Counted from the first letter of the stretch, positions 8,362 to 17,083 are shown. The stretch is DNA of 64,000 nt from Branchiibius sp. NY16-3462-2 (GCF_001594145.1 NZ_LVCF01000030.1:27551-91550); one strand, 5' to 3'. Numbers and translations are program-made. The notes: generated from the letters alone by a model not told the origin.

Positions 8362-8467
8362 TAGGAAACGCTGTCCCTCGCGGCCGTCCCGGGTTGACCG
8401 GGTCCATCCGTCAGGCCGTGATTGCCGTACTGCTCCCGCCACTGCCGAGTAGGGCAAGAGGACGGGG

Positions 8468-9358
8468 TTAGCCGCGGGCCAGGTCCTTGAAGGCAGCCAG
8501 CATCGGTGCGACCATCGGCGCCCGGGCGGCCGGTGGAGCAGTCACCGCGAAGAGAGTTCGCGCGGGCGCACCCCGCACGCGACGTACGTGCACGCCATGG
8601 GTGGGATGGCACGCCGTACGGGGAATCAACGCCACACCCATCCCGGCCGCGACCAGAGACAACGCCACCTCGTAGGACTCACTCTGGTAGGCCACCCGCG
8701 GCTCGAACCCCGCGAGCGCCGCCAGCGCGTCCAGTTGCGTGCGGTGCCGACGCCCGGGAGCGCCGCTGACCCAATCCTCGCCCGCGAGCCCGCTCAGTCC
8801 GACCGGCGCGTCCCCACTCGCGAGGCGGTGGTCAGAGGGTACGGCGAGCATGAGCGGATCGCGCATCAACCGGTGCAACTGGATCGAGTCCGCGACCAGC
8901 GGCTCGGCGTACTCGGCCACGACGGCGACATCGAACTCGTCGCCGCGCACCCCGAGAATGCCCTCGTGCGAGCCGGTTTCGACCACGGACGGCTCGACGA
9001 GGGGGTGCCTCAATCGCACGTTCGCCAAACCGTCGGCAACCAATGGGCGCACGGTCGACGCCAGCGCCCCCACGCGCAGCCGGCGGGATCGCTGTCCGAG
9101 GTAGGTCTCCGTCCGTGCCTGAGCCCGGCCCACCAGCGCCGACACCTGTACCCCCTGCTCAGCGATCAATCGGCCCAACTCGGTCAGCGCAGCGCCACGG
9201 GGACCGCGATCGACCAACGGCGCACCGACCTTCGCCTCCAACCGCGCCAGCCGCTGAGTGACGGCCGCTGGCGTCAGACCCGACGCGTGCGCGACGGCGG
9301 CAAGGCTGCCCGTCGAGGCAATGGCGTGTAGCAGTTCCAGGTCCGCTGAGTCCAGCAT
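8468..9358 (-). CDS. LysR-family regulator, divergent from a ThDP decarboxylase operon
   Basis: A 296-residue LysR protein with the DNA-binding domain at residues 4-60 (SLAAVAHASGLTPAAVTQRLARLE) and an effector domain showing the usual DPLMLAVPSDHRLA segment. The start ATG at 9358 is 6 nt downstream of TAAGCT (9365-9370), so the message is probably leaderless. It is transcribed away from the thiamine-diphosphate enzyme/aldehyde dehydrogenase operon with only 71 bases between starts, which hold two dyads. It most likely controls that operon. Confidence 0.9.
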   Translation of the reverse strand: MLDSADLELLHAIASTGSLAAVAHASGLTPAAVTQRLARLEAKVGAPLVDRGPRGAALTELGRLIAEQGVQVSALVGRAQARTETYLGQRSRRLRVGALASTVRPLVADGLANVRLRHPLVEPSVVETGSHEGILGVRGDEFDVAVVAEYAEPLVADSIQLHRLMRDPLMLAVPSDHRLASGDAPVGLSGLAGEDWVSGAPGRRHRTQLDALAALAGFEPRVAYQSESYEVALSLVAAGMGVALIPRTACHPTHGVHVRRVRGAPARTLFAVTAPPAARAPMVAPMLAAFKDLARG

Positions 9359-9364
9359 TAACCC

Positions 9365-9401
9365 AGCTTAATGCTGTGCTAACGAAGAGCCGCTTCCGTT
9401 A
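9365..9401. promoter_or_regulatory. LysR-type operator/promoter region
   Basis: TTA-N9-TAA at 9368-9382 contains the T-N11-A core (T9369 to A9381) typical of LysR sites. A second near-perfect dyad, TAACGAAG...CTTCCGTTA with one bulged base, follows at 9380-9401 and shares the TAA. The first overlaps the presumed -10 (TAAGCT on the minus strand) of the LysR gene, as expected for autorepression combined with activation of the divergent operon. Confidence 0.55.
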
Positions 9402-9429
9402 ACAAGCAGTTTCGCCGCACCATCGATCC

Positions 9430-9975
9430 ATGACCGTGACAGACCAGACCTACCTGACCGGCAGCAGCTGGCAGGACGCCGTCTCCCGTGTGCTGCGCGA
9501 AGGCGGCATCCAGCAGATCGCCTACGTTCCGGACGCCGGACACTCCGTCGCCATCCGCGACGCCATCGCTGACCCCGACATGACCGACGTCGTCTGCACC
9601 ACCGAGGAGGAAGGCGTCGCCATCGTCAGCGGAGCCTGGCTCGGCGGCCAGCGAGCAGCACTGTTGATGCAGAGCAGCGGAGTCGGCAACTGCGTCAACA
9701 TGTTCTCCCTGCTCACCATGGGCGGCTTCCCGTTCCTCACCCTGGTGACGATGCGCGGGGAGTACGCCGAGTTCAACCCCTGGCAGGCCCCCATGGGCCT
9801 GGCCACGCAGCAAGCCCTCGAACTCATGGGCATCACCGTCTACCGGGTCGACGACCCCGCGGACGTCGAGGAGACCGTCAGCGCCGCGCTCGACACCGCC
9901 TTCCTCGCCGGTGGCCGCGTCGCGGTGCTACTCGGCCAACGACTGATCGGACGCAAGAAGTGGGAGCGCAACTGA
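9430..9975 (+). CDS. ThDP-dependent decarboxylase, alpha (PYR-domain) subunit, sulfopyruvate decarboxylase ComD-like
   Basis: A 181-residue protein equal to the N-terminal PYR domain of thiamine-diphosphate enzymes. The acidic run TTEEEGVAI (Glu59-61) contains the glutamate that activates the cofactor's N1'. Its size and split organisation match the alpha subunit of sulfopyruvate or phosphonopyruvate decarboxylases (ComD type). The next gene, overlapping by one base, encodes the matching PP-domain subunit. The pair should decarboxylate a 2-oxo acid to an aldehyde, which the third gene would oxidise. Confidence 0.82.
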   Translation: MTVTDQTYLTGSSWQDAVSRVLREGGIQQIAYVPDAGHSVAIRDAIADPDMTDVVCTTEEEGVAIVSGAWLGGQRAALLMQSSGVGNCVNMFSLLTMGGFPFLTLVTMRGEYAEFNPWQAPMGLATQQALELMGITVYRVDDPADVEETVSAALDTAFLAGGRVAVLLGQRLIGRKKWERN

Positions 9976-10580
9976 TGACCGCAACACTGACCGAGACCAG
10001 GGTCCGTATCGACCGCCGGGCGTTCGTCACCGACCTGGTGCAGCAACTGCCCGACGACGTGCTGATCGTCACCGGGCTGGGCTCCCCCAGCTACGACGTC
10101 TTCGCCGCCGGGTACCGACCGCGCACCTTCCACCTGTGGGGCGCGATGGGTGCAGCCGTTCCGATGGGCCTGGGATTGGCTCTGGCGCAACCCAATACGC
10201 CCGTCGTCGTCATCACCGGTGACGGTGAGCAGTTGATGGGGATCGGCGCGCTGGGCACGGTGGCGGTCCAGTCACCGCCCAACCTGACGATCGTCGTACT
10301 CGACAACGGGCACTTCGGTGAGACCGGCATGCAACGTAGCCATGCGGGCCTGACCACCGACCTGACCCAGGTGGCAAGGGGTTTCGGGATCTCGGACGCC
10401 GCCACGATCTCCTCCGCCGACGAGGCCGCCGAGCTTGCCGCCCTGATCACGGCTCAGAGTGGTACGGCGTTCCGCCGGGTCCTCATCGACGTCACCGAGC
10501 CGCCGCGCGCGCTACCGCCCCGCGACGGAGTCGCGAACAAGAACGCCGTCCGCTCCGCGCTCGGCTTCGAAACCTTCTGA
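9975..10580 (+). CDS. ThDP-dependent decarboxylase, beta (PP-domain) subunit, ComE-like
   Basis: A 201-residue C-terminal domain of a split thiamine-diphosphate enzyme. The metal/diphosphate-binding motif is complete: GDGE at residues 82-85 and N111 about 28 residues later in VVLDNGHFGETG. The ATG at 9975 overlaps the TGA of the alpha subunit by one base, so the two are made in equal amounts; an earlier in-frame start would only lengthen the overlap. It resembles the beta subunit of sulfopyruvate decarboxylase; the true 2-oxo acid is not set by the sequence. Confidence 0.82.
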   Translation: MTATLTETRVRIDRRAFVTDLVQQLPDDVLIVTGLGSPSYDVFAAGYRPRTFHLWGAMGAAVPMGLGLALAQPNTPVVVITGDGEQLMGIGALGTVAVQSPPNLTIVVLDNGHFGETGMQRSHAGLTTDLTQVARGFGISDAATISSADEAAELAALITAQSGTAFRRVLIDVTEPPRALPPRDGVANKNAVRSALGFETF

Positions 10581-10589
10581 GGAGATCGC

Positions 10590-12068
10590 ATGTACGACGT
10601 CCCGATGTTCATCAACGGAGCTGAGCACCGCCCGGTCGACGGAGCGTGGTTCGAGAGCGACGACCCGTACACCGGAAAGCCCTGGGCGCAGGTTGCGTCG
10701 GGGTCATCGGCAGACGTCGACCTCGCGGTCGCGGCCGCAAGCGCCGCACTTGAAGCCGACGAGTGGGGTGGTTTGACCGCCACCGCACGCGGCGCACTAT
10801 TGGTCCGTCTGGCCGACGTGATCGACTCTTATGCGGACGAACTCGCGCAGTTGGAAGTCAACGACAACGGCAAACTCCTGGCCGAGATGGCCGGACAGGT
10901 CGCCTACGTGCCGCAGTGGTTCCGATACTTCGGAGGCCTGGCCGACAAGATCGAGGGCCGGGTGCTGCCGATCGACAAACCCGGCTACTTCGCCTACACC
11001 CGGCGCGAGCCGGTGGGCGTCACCGCGATCATCACCCCGTGGAACTCACCGTTGCTCCTGCTGGCGTGGAAGCTGGCACCCGCCCTGGCCGCGGGTTGCA
11101 CCGTGGTGGTCAAGCCCTCCGAATTCACCTCTGCCTCAACGGTTGCGCTCGCACGGTTGCTGCACGAGGGTGGCCTGCCCCAGGGCGTCTTCAACGTGGT
11201 CACCGGCTTCGGCAAGGACGTTGGTGCTCCGCTGGTCGAGCATCCGCAGGTCGCCAAGGTGTCCTTCACCGGCTCCGACGCCACGGGTCGATCGATCGGC
11301 GCGGCGGCCGGTGCCGGCATCAAACACGTCGCGTTGGAGCTCGGAGGCAAGTCGCCCAACATCGTCTTCGCGGACGCTGACCTGCAGTCCGCGGCGAACG
11401 GTGTCGTGTCCGGGATCTTCGCCGCCACCGGTCAGACCTGCATCGCCGGCTCACGGCTCCTGGTCCAGCGCGAGATCCACGATGAACTGGTCTCGCGCGT
11501 GGTCGAACTCGCCGCGACTGCTCGGATGGGCGACCCCCGCTCGACTGACACCCAGGTCGGCCCGATCACTACGCGGCCGCAGTACCAGAAGGTGCTGTCC
11601 TACATCGATGTGGCTCGTGAGGAGGGTGCGACCGTCGCCCTCGGCGGCGGACCGGCCGATCCTGCGGACGTCGGCGACGGCTGGTTCGTGCGGCCGACCA
11701 TCTTTACCGGTGTCGACAACGGCATGCGGATCGCGCAGGAGGAGGTCTTTGGGCCGGTGCTGGCGGTCATCCCGTTCGACGATGAGGCGGACGCGGTCGC
11801 GATAGCCAACGACTCGGCGTACGGGCTAGGCGCCGGGGTCTGGACCAGCGACATGGCGCGAGCGCTGCGGATGGCGGACGCGATCAAGGCGGGCACGGTC
11901 TGGGTGAACACCTATCGCGCGGTCAGCTTCATGGCTCCGTTCGGCGGGTTCAAGTCCTCCGGCGTTGGCCGGGAGAACGGCGCCGAGGCGATCGAGGAGT
12001 ACCTGGAGACCAAGACGGTCTGGATCAACAGCGGGGCGCCGGTGGGCAATCCGTTCGTCCTGCGCTAG
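10590..12068 (+). CDS. NAD(P)-dependent aldehyde dehydrogenase
   Basis: A full-length 492-residue aldehyde dehydrogenase. The general base Glu250 is in LELGGKSPN and the nucleophile Cys284 in GQTCIAGSRL; FTGSD (residues 226-230) and the C-terminal PFGGFKSSGVGRENG loop are intact. GAGGAG precedes the ATG. It is the third gene after the split ThDP decarboxylase, 9 nt downstream, so it should oxidise the aldehyde released by that enzyme to an acid. If the decarboxylase uses sulfopyruvate this would be a sulfoacetaldehyde dehydrogenase; the motifs alone only give the general class. Confidence 0.9.
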   Translation: MYDVPMFINGAEHRPVDGAWFESDDPYTGKPWAQVASGSSADVDLAVAAASAALEADEWGGLTATARGALLVRLADVIDSYADELAQLEVNDNGKLLAEMAGQVAYVPQWFRYFGGLADKIEGRVLPIDKPGYFAYTRREPVGVTAIITPWNSPLLLLAWKLAPALAAGCTVVVKPSEFTSASTVALARLLHEGGLPQGVFNVVTGFGKDVGAPLVEHPQVAKVSFTGSDATGRSIGAAAGAGIKHVALELGGKSPNIVFADADLQSAANGVVSGIFAATGQTCIAGSRLLVQREIHDELVSRVVELAATARMGDPRSTDTQVGPITTRPQYQKVLSYIDVAREEGATVALGGGPADPADVGDGWFVRPTIFTGVDNGMRIAQEEVFGPVLAVIPFDDEADAVAIANDSAYGLGAGVWTSDMARALRMADAIKAGTVWVNTYRAVSFMAPFGGFKSSGVGRENGAEAIEEYLETKTVWINSGAPVGNPFVLR

Positions 12069-12094
12069 GCGCGATCGCTGACTATCCTCCGCCC

Positions 12095-12595
12095 ATGGGA
12101 ATCGTGCTGCTCCATGGCGCCGACGGGTACGCCGAGGACCGGCTTCTCGCGCAACGGCTGGGTGACGCTCTCGGGACTGCCGTGGCCGTGCCCCAGCTGC
12201 CGCCGGAAGACATGTCCTACGAGGCCTGGGCATCGGCGATCAATGCTGCACTGAGCGATGCCACCGAGGTCGTGGCGCATTCGTTCGGTGGTTCTGTCCT
12301 GCTGAAAATGCTGTGCGAAGGACGCGCGTCGCTCCCCCGCGCAGCGGTCCTCGCCGCACCGGAGTGGGGCCCGAACGGTTGGGACTCTGAGCAATACGCG
12401 CTGCCCCACGACGCAGTGATTCCCGCCGGCACCCGCCTTTCGCTGCACCACTGCGCCGACGATGACATCGTTCCCGTGGCCCACCTGGACCTGCTGCACG
12501 CGATGCTGCCGGGCGCGAGCGTTCATCGGTATGAGACCGGCGGTCATCAGTTCCTCGGTGAGGCAATCCAGGCGGTCGCCGAAAAGTTGACCTGA
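12095..12595 (+). CDS. Small alpha/beta hydrolase (RBBP9/YdeN-like)
   Basis: A 166-residue minimal alpha/beta hydrolase. The nucleophile elbow is VAHSFGGS with Ser63; an Asp in HHCADDDIVPV and the His in YETGGHQFL complete a credible triad. The oxyanion strand VLLHGADG follows the start. Length and layout match RBBP9/YdeN serine hydrolases, whose natural substrates are mostly unknown. The ATG follows TATCCT (12083-12088) by exactly 6 nt, indicating its own leaderless promoter rather than membership of the upstream operon. Confidence 0.82.
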   Translation: MGIVLLHGADGYAEDRLLAQRLGDALGTAVAVPQLPPEDMSYEAWASAINAALSDATEVVAHSFGGSVLLKMLCEGRASLPRAAVLAAPEWGPNGWDSEQYALPHDAVIPAGTRLSLHHCADDDIVPVAHLDLLHAMLPGASVHRYETGGHQFLGEAIQAVAEKLT

Positions 12596-12677
12596 CAGGT
12601 GTCGTATTCGCGTGGCACCGTTCGTAGAACGGGTGACGGCACCGCACACCGGTGGTGCCGCACGAGAGGAGACCACC

Positions 12678-13058
12678 ATGGCTTTGTACCTGATTGCCTT
12701 CAACGACGAATGGGTGCCGGAGCAGACGCTGGAGCAGTTGCAGGACAAGAGCAAGACAAGCAACGCCGTACTCGATGAGATGAAGGAGCAGGGCGTCTTC
12801 GTCTTCGCCGAGGGTGGTATTGATGCCTCCACGGCGATCTGCAGCGTGGAACTGGTCGACGGAGCACCGGTCTTCAGCGACGGTCCCTACGCCGAGACCA
12901 AGGAGCACCTCGGCGGTTTCACCGTGATCGACGTACCGGACGATGAGGCCGCGCGCTACTGGGCGGGGCGCATCACCCAGTCGCTGGACTGGCCGCAAGA
13001 AGTCCACCGCTTCCCCAGCGACGTCAAGGAGATCACCGACCGGCTGGGTCTGAGCTGA
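12678..13058 (+). CDS. YCII-related domain protein
   Basis: A 126-residue YCII/DGPF-type protein, recognised from MALYLIAFN at the start, the FSDGPYAETKEHLGGF motif (residues 68-84) and the conserved Asp and His of the dimeric alpha-beta barrel. GAGGAG lies 6 nt before the ATG at 12678; an earlier in-frame start would run over this signal. YCII proteins often accompany ECF sigma factors in actinobacteria, but no sigma factor is next to this one. Biochemical role unknown. Confidence 0.85.
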   Translation: MALYLIAFNDEWVPEQTLEQLQDKSKTSNAVLDEMKEQGVFVFAEGGIDASTAICSVELVDGAPVFSDGPYAETKEHLGGFTVIDVPDDEAARYWAGRITQSLDWPQEVHRFPSDVKEITDRLGLS

Positions 13059-13103
13059 GCGCAATCAGACCCAGCCCATACACAGGGGATATACAGTCTC
13101 CGG

Positions 13104-13937
13104 GTGCGCGCTGCCCTTTCAATCGTCGGTACCTCTGTCGTGGTTCTGATCGCCGGCTGCTCGGCGCAGGCGACGGGTCCCACGGCTACACAGAAGCAAC
13201 CCGCGAGTAGCGCATCTGCGCCGTCCACGACAGCGACACGGTTCAATCTCGCTGTCGCCATCGACTCGATCAACGCCGCGCCCACCATTACCTACCAACA
13301 GGATTGCACTACGAGCGCCGGTGGATCGGACCTCACCACTCATCGGACGATCACGGTCGATGCCCGCAAGGACCGGGCCCGAGTCGATCTGGAGCTACCG
13401 GACAGCGCGTCGGCGGCCGCGAAGAGAATGCATATGACAGTGATCAGTTCGGCGGAAGAATTCCTCATCACGTCGCCCGATTGGACCGGGTCACAAGCAG
13501 GCGCCTGGATGCGCGTCGATGGTAGAACCGCGCGGATTCAGGGGCTGACGCCCAGCCAGGCTGGCACCGTCCCGCGCGGACTCAACGCCTTCATCCAGAG
13601 CGGAAGGGCCACCTCGAACAGCATCTCCGGCACCGTCCCGGCCGAAGACGCGGTCTACGCGCTCGGCCTGACCGGGATGCTGAAGGACCCCGACCTCATC
13701 ACCTCGCTCACGGGAGAGGTTCCTGCGACTGTCTTCTTCGATCCAGCCACGGGGGCGATTCAACGCCTCGAAGTTACCGGCGACGGGGGCGACGTCACCG
13801 GCCAATCAACGGAGAAATCAAAGGATTTGGTCGAGTCGGCCTTCCAACTGACTCACTGCACTATCACCATCGACCAGGTCGGCGAGCCGGTAGAGATCGC
13901 GTTACCGAAGAGCAGCGAGATTCGCGACGCACCCTAG
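13104..13937 (+). CDS. Secreted lipoprotein (LppX/LprG-like fold suspected)
   Basis: A 277-residue lipoprotein with a short signal peptide and lipobox LIAGC (lipidated Cys19), then a Thr/Ser/Ala-rich linker to about residue 45. The mature domain has alternating strands and a late helix followed by a conserved CTITIDQVGEPVEIALP end, like the LolA/LppX/LprG lipid-binding fold of actinobacteria; this is a fold guess, not a motif match. The GTG start is 6 nt after TACAGT (13092-13097), which supports leaderless expression. Ends 20 nt before the convergent deaminase gene. Confidence 0.75.
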   Translation: MRAALSIVGTSVVVLIAGCSAQATGPTATQKQPASSASAPSTTATRFNLAVAIDSINAAPTITYQQDCTTSAGGSDLTTHRTITVDARKDRARVDLELPDSASAAAKRMHMTVISSAEEFLITSPDWTGSQAGAWMRVDGRTARIQGLTPSQAGTVPRGLNAFIQSGRATSNSISGTVPAEDAVYALGLTGMLKDPDLITSLTGEVPATVFFDPATGAIQRLEVTGDGGDVTGQSTEKSKDLVESAFQLTHCTITIDQVGEPVEIALPKSSEIRDAP

Positions 13938-13957
13938 GAACGACGCACCCAAGGAAC

Positions 13958-14404
13958 TCAGTCGACGCCGATGTCCTCGTTCCACAGATCCGGGTGTTCG
14001 GCGATGAAGTCGGTCATCATCGCCACACACTCCGGGTCGTCCAATACGACGACCTCGACGCCGTTCTCGGCCAGCCAGTCGTGCCCACCGACGAACGTCT
14101 GCGCCTCACCGACGACCACCCTTGAGATGCCGAACTGACGCACCAGCCCGCTGCAGAACCAGCACGGGGAAAGCGTCGTGGCCATCGTGGTGCCGCGGTA
14201 GCTGCGCTGCCGACCGGCGTTGCGGAAGGCGTCAGTCTCCCCGTGTACCGATGGGTCGTCGTCCTGCACCCGGCGGTTGTGGCCTCGCCCGAGCAGAGCT
14301 CCGTCGGCGCCGAACAGCGCTGCCCCGATGGGGATTCCACCCTCGGCGAGTCCGGCGCGCGCTTCCTCGATGGCGACGGCCAGCATCTCCTGATCGGTGG
14401 TCAT
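13958..14404 (-). CDS. Cytosine deaminase-type zinc hydrolase (CDA fold)
   Basis: A 148-residue deaminase of the cytidine-deaminase fold. Zinc ligands and proton shuttle are plain: His54 and Glu56 in SVHGETDAF and Cys81/Cys84 in PCWFCSGL. Length and the C-terminal ENGVEVVVLDDPECVAMM segment match the fungal-type (FCY1) cytosine deaminase more than the tRNA adenosine deaminases. It overlaps the upstream permease by the ATGA at 14401-14404, so uptake and deamination of the base are coupled. Guanine or another base as substrate cannot be excluded. Confidence 0.87.
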   Translation of the reverse strand: MTTDQEMLAVAIEEARAGLAEGGIPIGAALFGADGALLGRGHNRRVQDDDPSVHGETDAFRNAGRQRSYRGTTMATTLSPCWFCSGLVRQFGISRVVVGEAQTFVGGHDWLAENGVEVVVLDDPECVAMMTDFIAEHPDLWNEDIGVD

Positions 14405-15801
14405 GAAACCAGTGTGCTCGACCTGGCCGGCAGCACCTTCCGCAGACCCGCATAGACGCCCGCCGCGAGCAGGAACCCGACCAGGTAGGTGATGTCGCCG
14501 ACCTGGGGGTGCGCCGAGGGGATCGGGCCGGTGTAGTTGGCCTGGTTGGAGAACAACCACACCGACACCACGATGCCGACCAGCATCGCAATGGGTCCGG
14601 CCCAGTTCTGCCAGCTGCGGTCCTGGGCAATGGCGGTGAAGTCGGCGCCGCGGTTCAGCCAGCGATCGGTGAGTACGACGCCCAGCCAGGGGCCGATCCA
14701 ATAGGCGATGACCAGCAGGAAGTTCTCGTAGTTCTCGCCAGCGTTGTCCACCCCGGCCAGCGCGAGGAAGAAGCCGAGGATGCCGAATCCGACCGCCACG
14801 AACGCCCGAGCCCGGTGCAAGGTGGTCCGGAACCCGATCGCCAACGCGGACATCGCACCGGAGTAGATGTTGAGCGCGTTGGCACAGATCGCCCCGATCG
14901 CGATGCACAACAAGGTGAGCTTGCCCAGCCAGGTCGGCAGCAGGCCGGTGTAGACGCCCGGGTCCACCGCGGCTGACTTGCCAGCGGCGGACACCATTGC
15001 GGCACCGGCGGATTCGAGGACAACACAGGAGATCAGGATGCCGAGGCCGGCGAACATTCCTGCTCTCCGGCCGTTCGCTGGCGGCTGGTAGCGGGTGAAG
15101 TCGCTGGCGTAGGGGTTCCAGCCGCAGGCGTATCCGAAGGAAGCACCGGTCATGAGGAGGAAGGCGCCGACGCCGGGGGTGCCGCCGGTGCCGACGCCGG
15201 GGTGCGACTTGCCGAAAACGATGACCGCACCGATGACAAAGACCACCGCAAGAACCGGGAAGGCCCAGCGCTCGAACGCGTGGATCAGGTTGTAGCCGAG
15301 GAAGGCAACGGCCAACTGCAGGAGTACGACGATCGCCAGGGCCACGCCCTTGGCTAACCCTGGGATGAGCGCATGCAGCGCTAACGCTCCGCTGATGCTG
15401 TTCACCGCGAACCAGCCGATGCCGGCGATCACTGCGTTCAAACCGGCCGGCAGGATGTTGCCGAGGAAGCCGAATCCCGTTCGGGACAGGACCATTTGGC
15501 ACAGTCCCGACTCCGGACCCCACGAAGACAGGACGGCGTGCGTGAGCGAGCCGAGCGCCGTACCCAGAATGATGGCGGCCACGGTCTGCCACAGGTTCAG
15601 GCCCCAGAACAGGGGGCCCAGGATCCCGACACCAATCGTCGCGAACTCCATATTGGGCGACGTCCAGGTCCACAGCAGGTCGATGGGCCGGCCGTGCCGC
15701 TGGTCGGGCGGGATGACGTCCACACCGCCCGGCTCAATGGCCAGCACGTGGTGGCCATAGTCCTCGGCACTGATCGGATTGGTCTCGACGTCTGCGCTCA
15801 C
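14401..15801 (-). CDS. NCS1 family nucleobase permease (cytosine permease type)
   Basis: A 466-residue permease with about twelve transmembrane helices and NCS1 features: WTSPNMEFATIGVG in helix 1, NSISGALALHALIPG in helix 3 and a cytoplasmic loop before ASFGYACGWNPYASDFTRY, a family signature. The GTG start at 15801 lies directly after a 33-base inverted repeat that covers the place where a ribosome binding site would be. It is translationally coupled to the cytosine deaminase-like gene, so the pair should take up and deaminate cytosine or a related base for salvage. Confidence 0.88.
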   Translation of the reverse strand: MSADVETNPISAEDYGHHVLAIEPGGVDVIPPDQRHGRPIDLLWTWTSPNMEFATIGVGILGPLFWGLNLWQTVAAIILGTALGSLTHAVLSSWGPESGLCQMVLSRTGFGFLGNILPAGLNAVIAGIGWFAVNSISGALALHALIPGLAKGVALAIVVLLQLAVAFLGYNLIHAFERWAFPVLAVVFVIGAVIVFGKSHPGVGTGGTPGVGAFLLMTGASFGYACGWNPYASDFTRYQPPANGRRAGMFAGLGILISCVVLESAGAAMVSAAGKSAAVDPGVYTGLLPTWLGKLTLLCIAIGAICANALNIYSGAMSALAIGFRTTLHRARAFVAVGFGILGFFLALAGVDNAGENYENFLLVIAYWIGPWLGVVLTDRWLNRGADFTAIAQDRSWQNWAGPIAMLVGIVVSVWLFSNQANYTGPIPSAHPQVGDITYLVGFLLAAGVYAGLRKVLPARSSTLVS

Positions 15802-15802
15802 C

Positions 15803-15835
15803 GATCCAGCATCCCGCCGAACGGGACGCTGGATC
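15803..15835 (-). promoter_or_regulatory. 33-base inverted repeat at the 5' end of the nucleobase permease gene
   Basis: GATCCAGC-A-TCCCG, loop CCGAA, CGGGA-C-GCTGGATC: thirteen base pairs with a single mismatch. It ends one base before the GTG start of the permease, so in the transcript it would hide the ribosome binding region; in DNA it could be a dimeric repressor site over the promoter. No known riboswitch consensus is recognised. Confidence 0.55.
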
Positions 15836-15890
15836 GAGCGCCAGACGTTACGCGCACGTCAACATTTGCTGGGAGTTTGCTGGACGCGAC

Positions 15891-16967
15891 TCACAGGCCA
15901 CGGCCGCTGGGCGACACCAGGATCTTGACCGCCGTCTCATTGCGGTTGATCAGCGTGTCGAATCCTTCGTCGATGAGGTCGTCCAGACCGATCCGGCCGG
16001 TGATGAACGGTCCGAGGTCGACCTTGCCCTCCTCCACCAGCGCGATCGTGTCCGGGTGGGAGTTGACGTAGGCGATGGTGCCGCGCACGTCCAACTCCTT
16101 CAGCACGATGGCCTGCATGTCGAAACTGGCCCGCTTGCCCCAGATCGAGACGTTGACCAGGACGCCGCGTGGCCGCAGCGCCTCGACGAGGGTGTCCAGC
16201 GCCGGTTGCACTGAAGTGCACTCGAACCCGACGTCCGCGCCCCGGCCGCCGGTCGCTTCACGGACCTTCGCAACGACGTCGTCGGCTCCGGGGTCGAGGA
16301 CCAGCTTGGCCACACCCGTCTGCTCGGCACGTTCGCGTCGCAACCGGCTCGGCTCACTGATGATGACCGTGGCACCGAGGGCCGTGAGCACGGCGGAGGT
16401 GAGCAGCCCGATCGGTCCGGCACCGGTCACCAGGGCGACGTCGCCGGCCTTAACCCCGGAGCGGTCGGCGGCGTGGTAGCCCACCGACAGCGGTTCAAGC
16501 AGCGCGGCCTGGTCAAGCGGCACAGCGTCCGAAACCTTATGCGCCCAGCGCCGATTCACCACGATCTTCTCGGCGAGACCGCCGCCACCGCCGCCCAGAC
16601 CGATGAAGTTCATGTCAGGAGACAGGTGGTAGTCGTCGCTCGTGGGGCCGGTGTCGACGTCGTCGTGCACGATGTAGGGCTCGACGACCACGTGATCGCC
16701 GGGTGACAGGTCCTCGACACCGTCGCCCACGGCGTACACCACGCCGGACATCTCGTGCCCCAGGGTCACCGGCGCGGACTCCCCGCTGATCGGTTGCGGG
16801 TGGCCGGCCGGCGGGATGAAGATCGGCCCCTCGGCGTACTCGTGCAGATCGGTCCCGCAGATCCCGCACCAGGCGACATCGATGCCCACCTGCCCCGGCC
16901 CGACCTGCGGCTCGGGGATGTCCTCGATCCGGATGTCACCTCGGTCGTAGTAGCGCGCTGCCCTCAT
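15891..16967 (-). CDS. Zinc-dependent MDR alcohol dehydrogenase, 2,3-butanediol dehydrogenase type
   Basis: A 358-residue medium-chain dehydrogenase. Catalytic zinc ligands Cys37 (GICGTD) and His71-Glu72 (GHEMSG) and the NAD-binding GAGPIGLL motif are present, and the start DIRIEDIPEP and WGKRA segments resemble (R,R)-butanediol dehydrogenases. Oddly, the lobe that normally binds the structural zinc through four cysteines (after VVVEPYI) contains no cysteine at all here. AAAGGAG lies before the ATG at 16967. It stands alone between the nucleobase permease promoter and the ArsR gene. Likely oxidises a secondary alcohol or vicinal diol. Confidence 0.85.
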   Translation of the reverse strand: MRAARYYDRGDIRIEDIPEPQVGPGQVGIDVAWCGICGTDLHEYAEGPIFIPPAGHPQPISGESAPVTLGHEMSGVVYAVGDGVEDLSPGDHVVVEPYIVHDDVDTGPTSDDYHLSPDMNFIGLGGGGGGLAEKIVVNRRWAHKVSDAVPLDQAALLEPLSVGYHAADRSGVKAGDVALVTGAGPIGLLTSAVLTALGATVIISEPSRLRRERAEQTGVAKLVLDPGADDVVAKVREATGGRGADVGFECTSVQPALDTLVEALRPRGVLVNVSIWGKRASFDMQAIVLKELDVRGTIAYVNSHPDTIALVEEGKVDLGPFITGRIGLDDLIDEGFDTLINRNETAVKILVSPSGRGL

Positions 16968-17083
16968 CTCGACTCCTTTGTCGCACGGTGCGGACTCGGT
17001 CGGTCCTGCAACCGAGCGTGCTCGCAGCAGGTTTCGGGGGCCAGCGTTGCGTCACGTTGCATCGATTCTTACTTAGCCCTTGC

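Noticed and set aside
15836..15890. A second regulatory element between the dehydrogenase stop and the nucleobase permease dyad
   Set aside because: Only short, weak repeats such as TTTGCTGG/GTTTGCTGG were seen; not distinguishable from chance.
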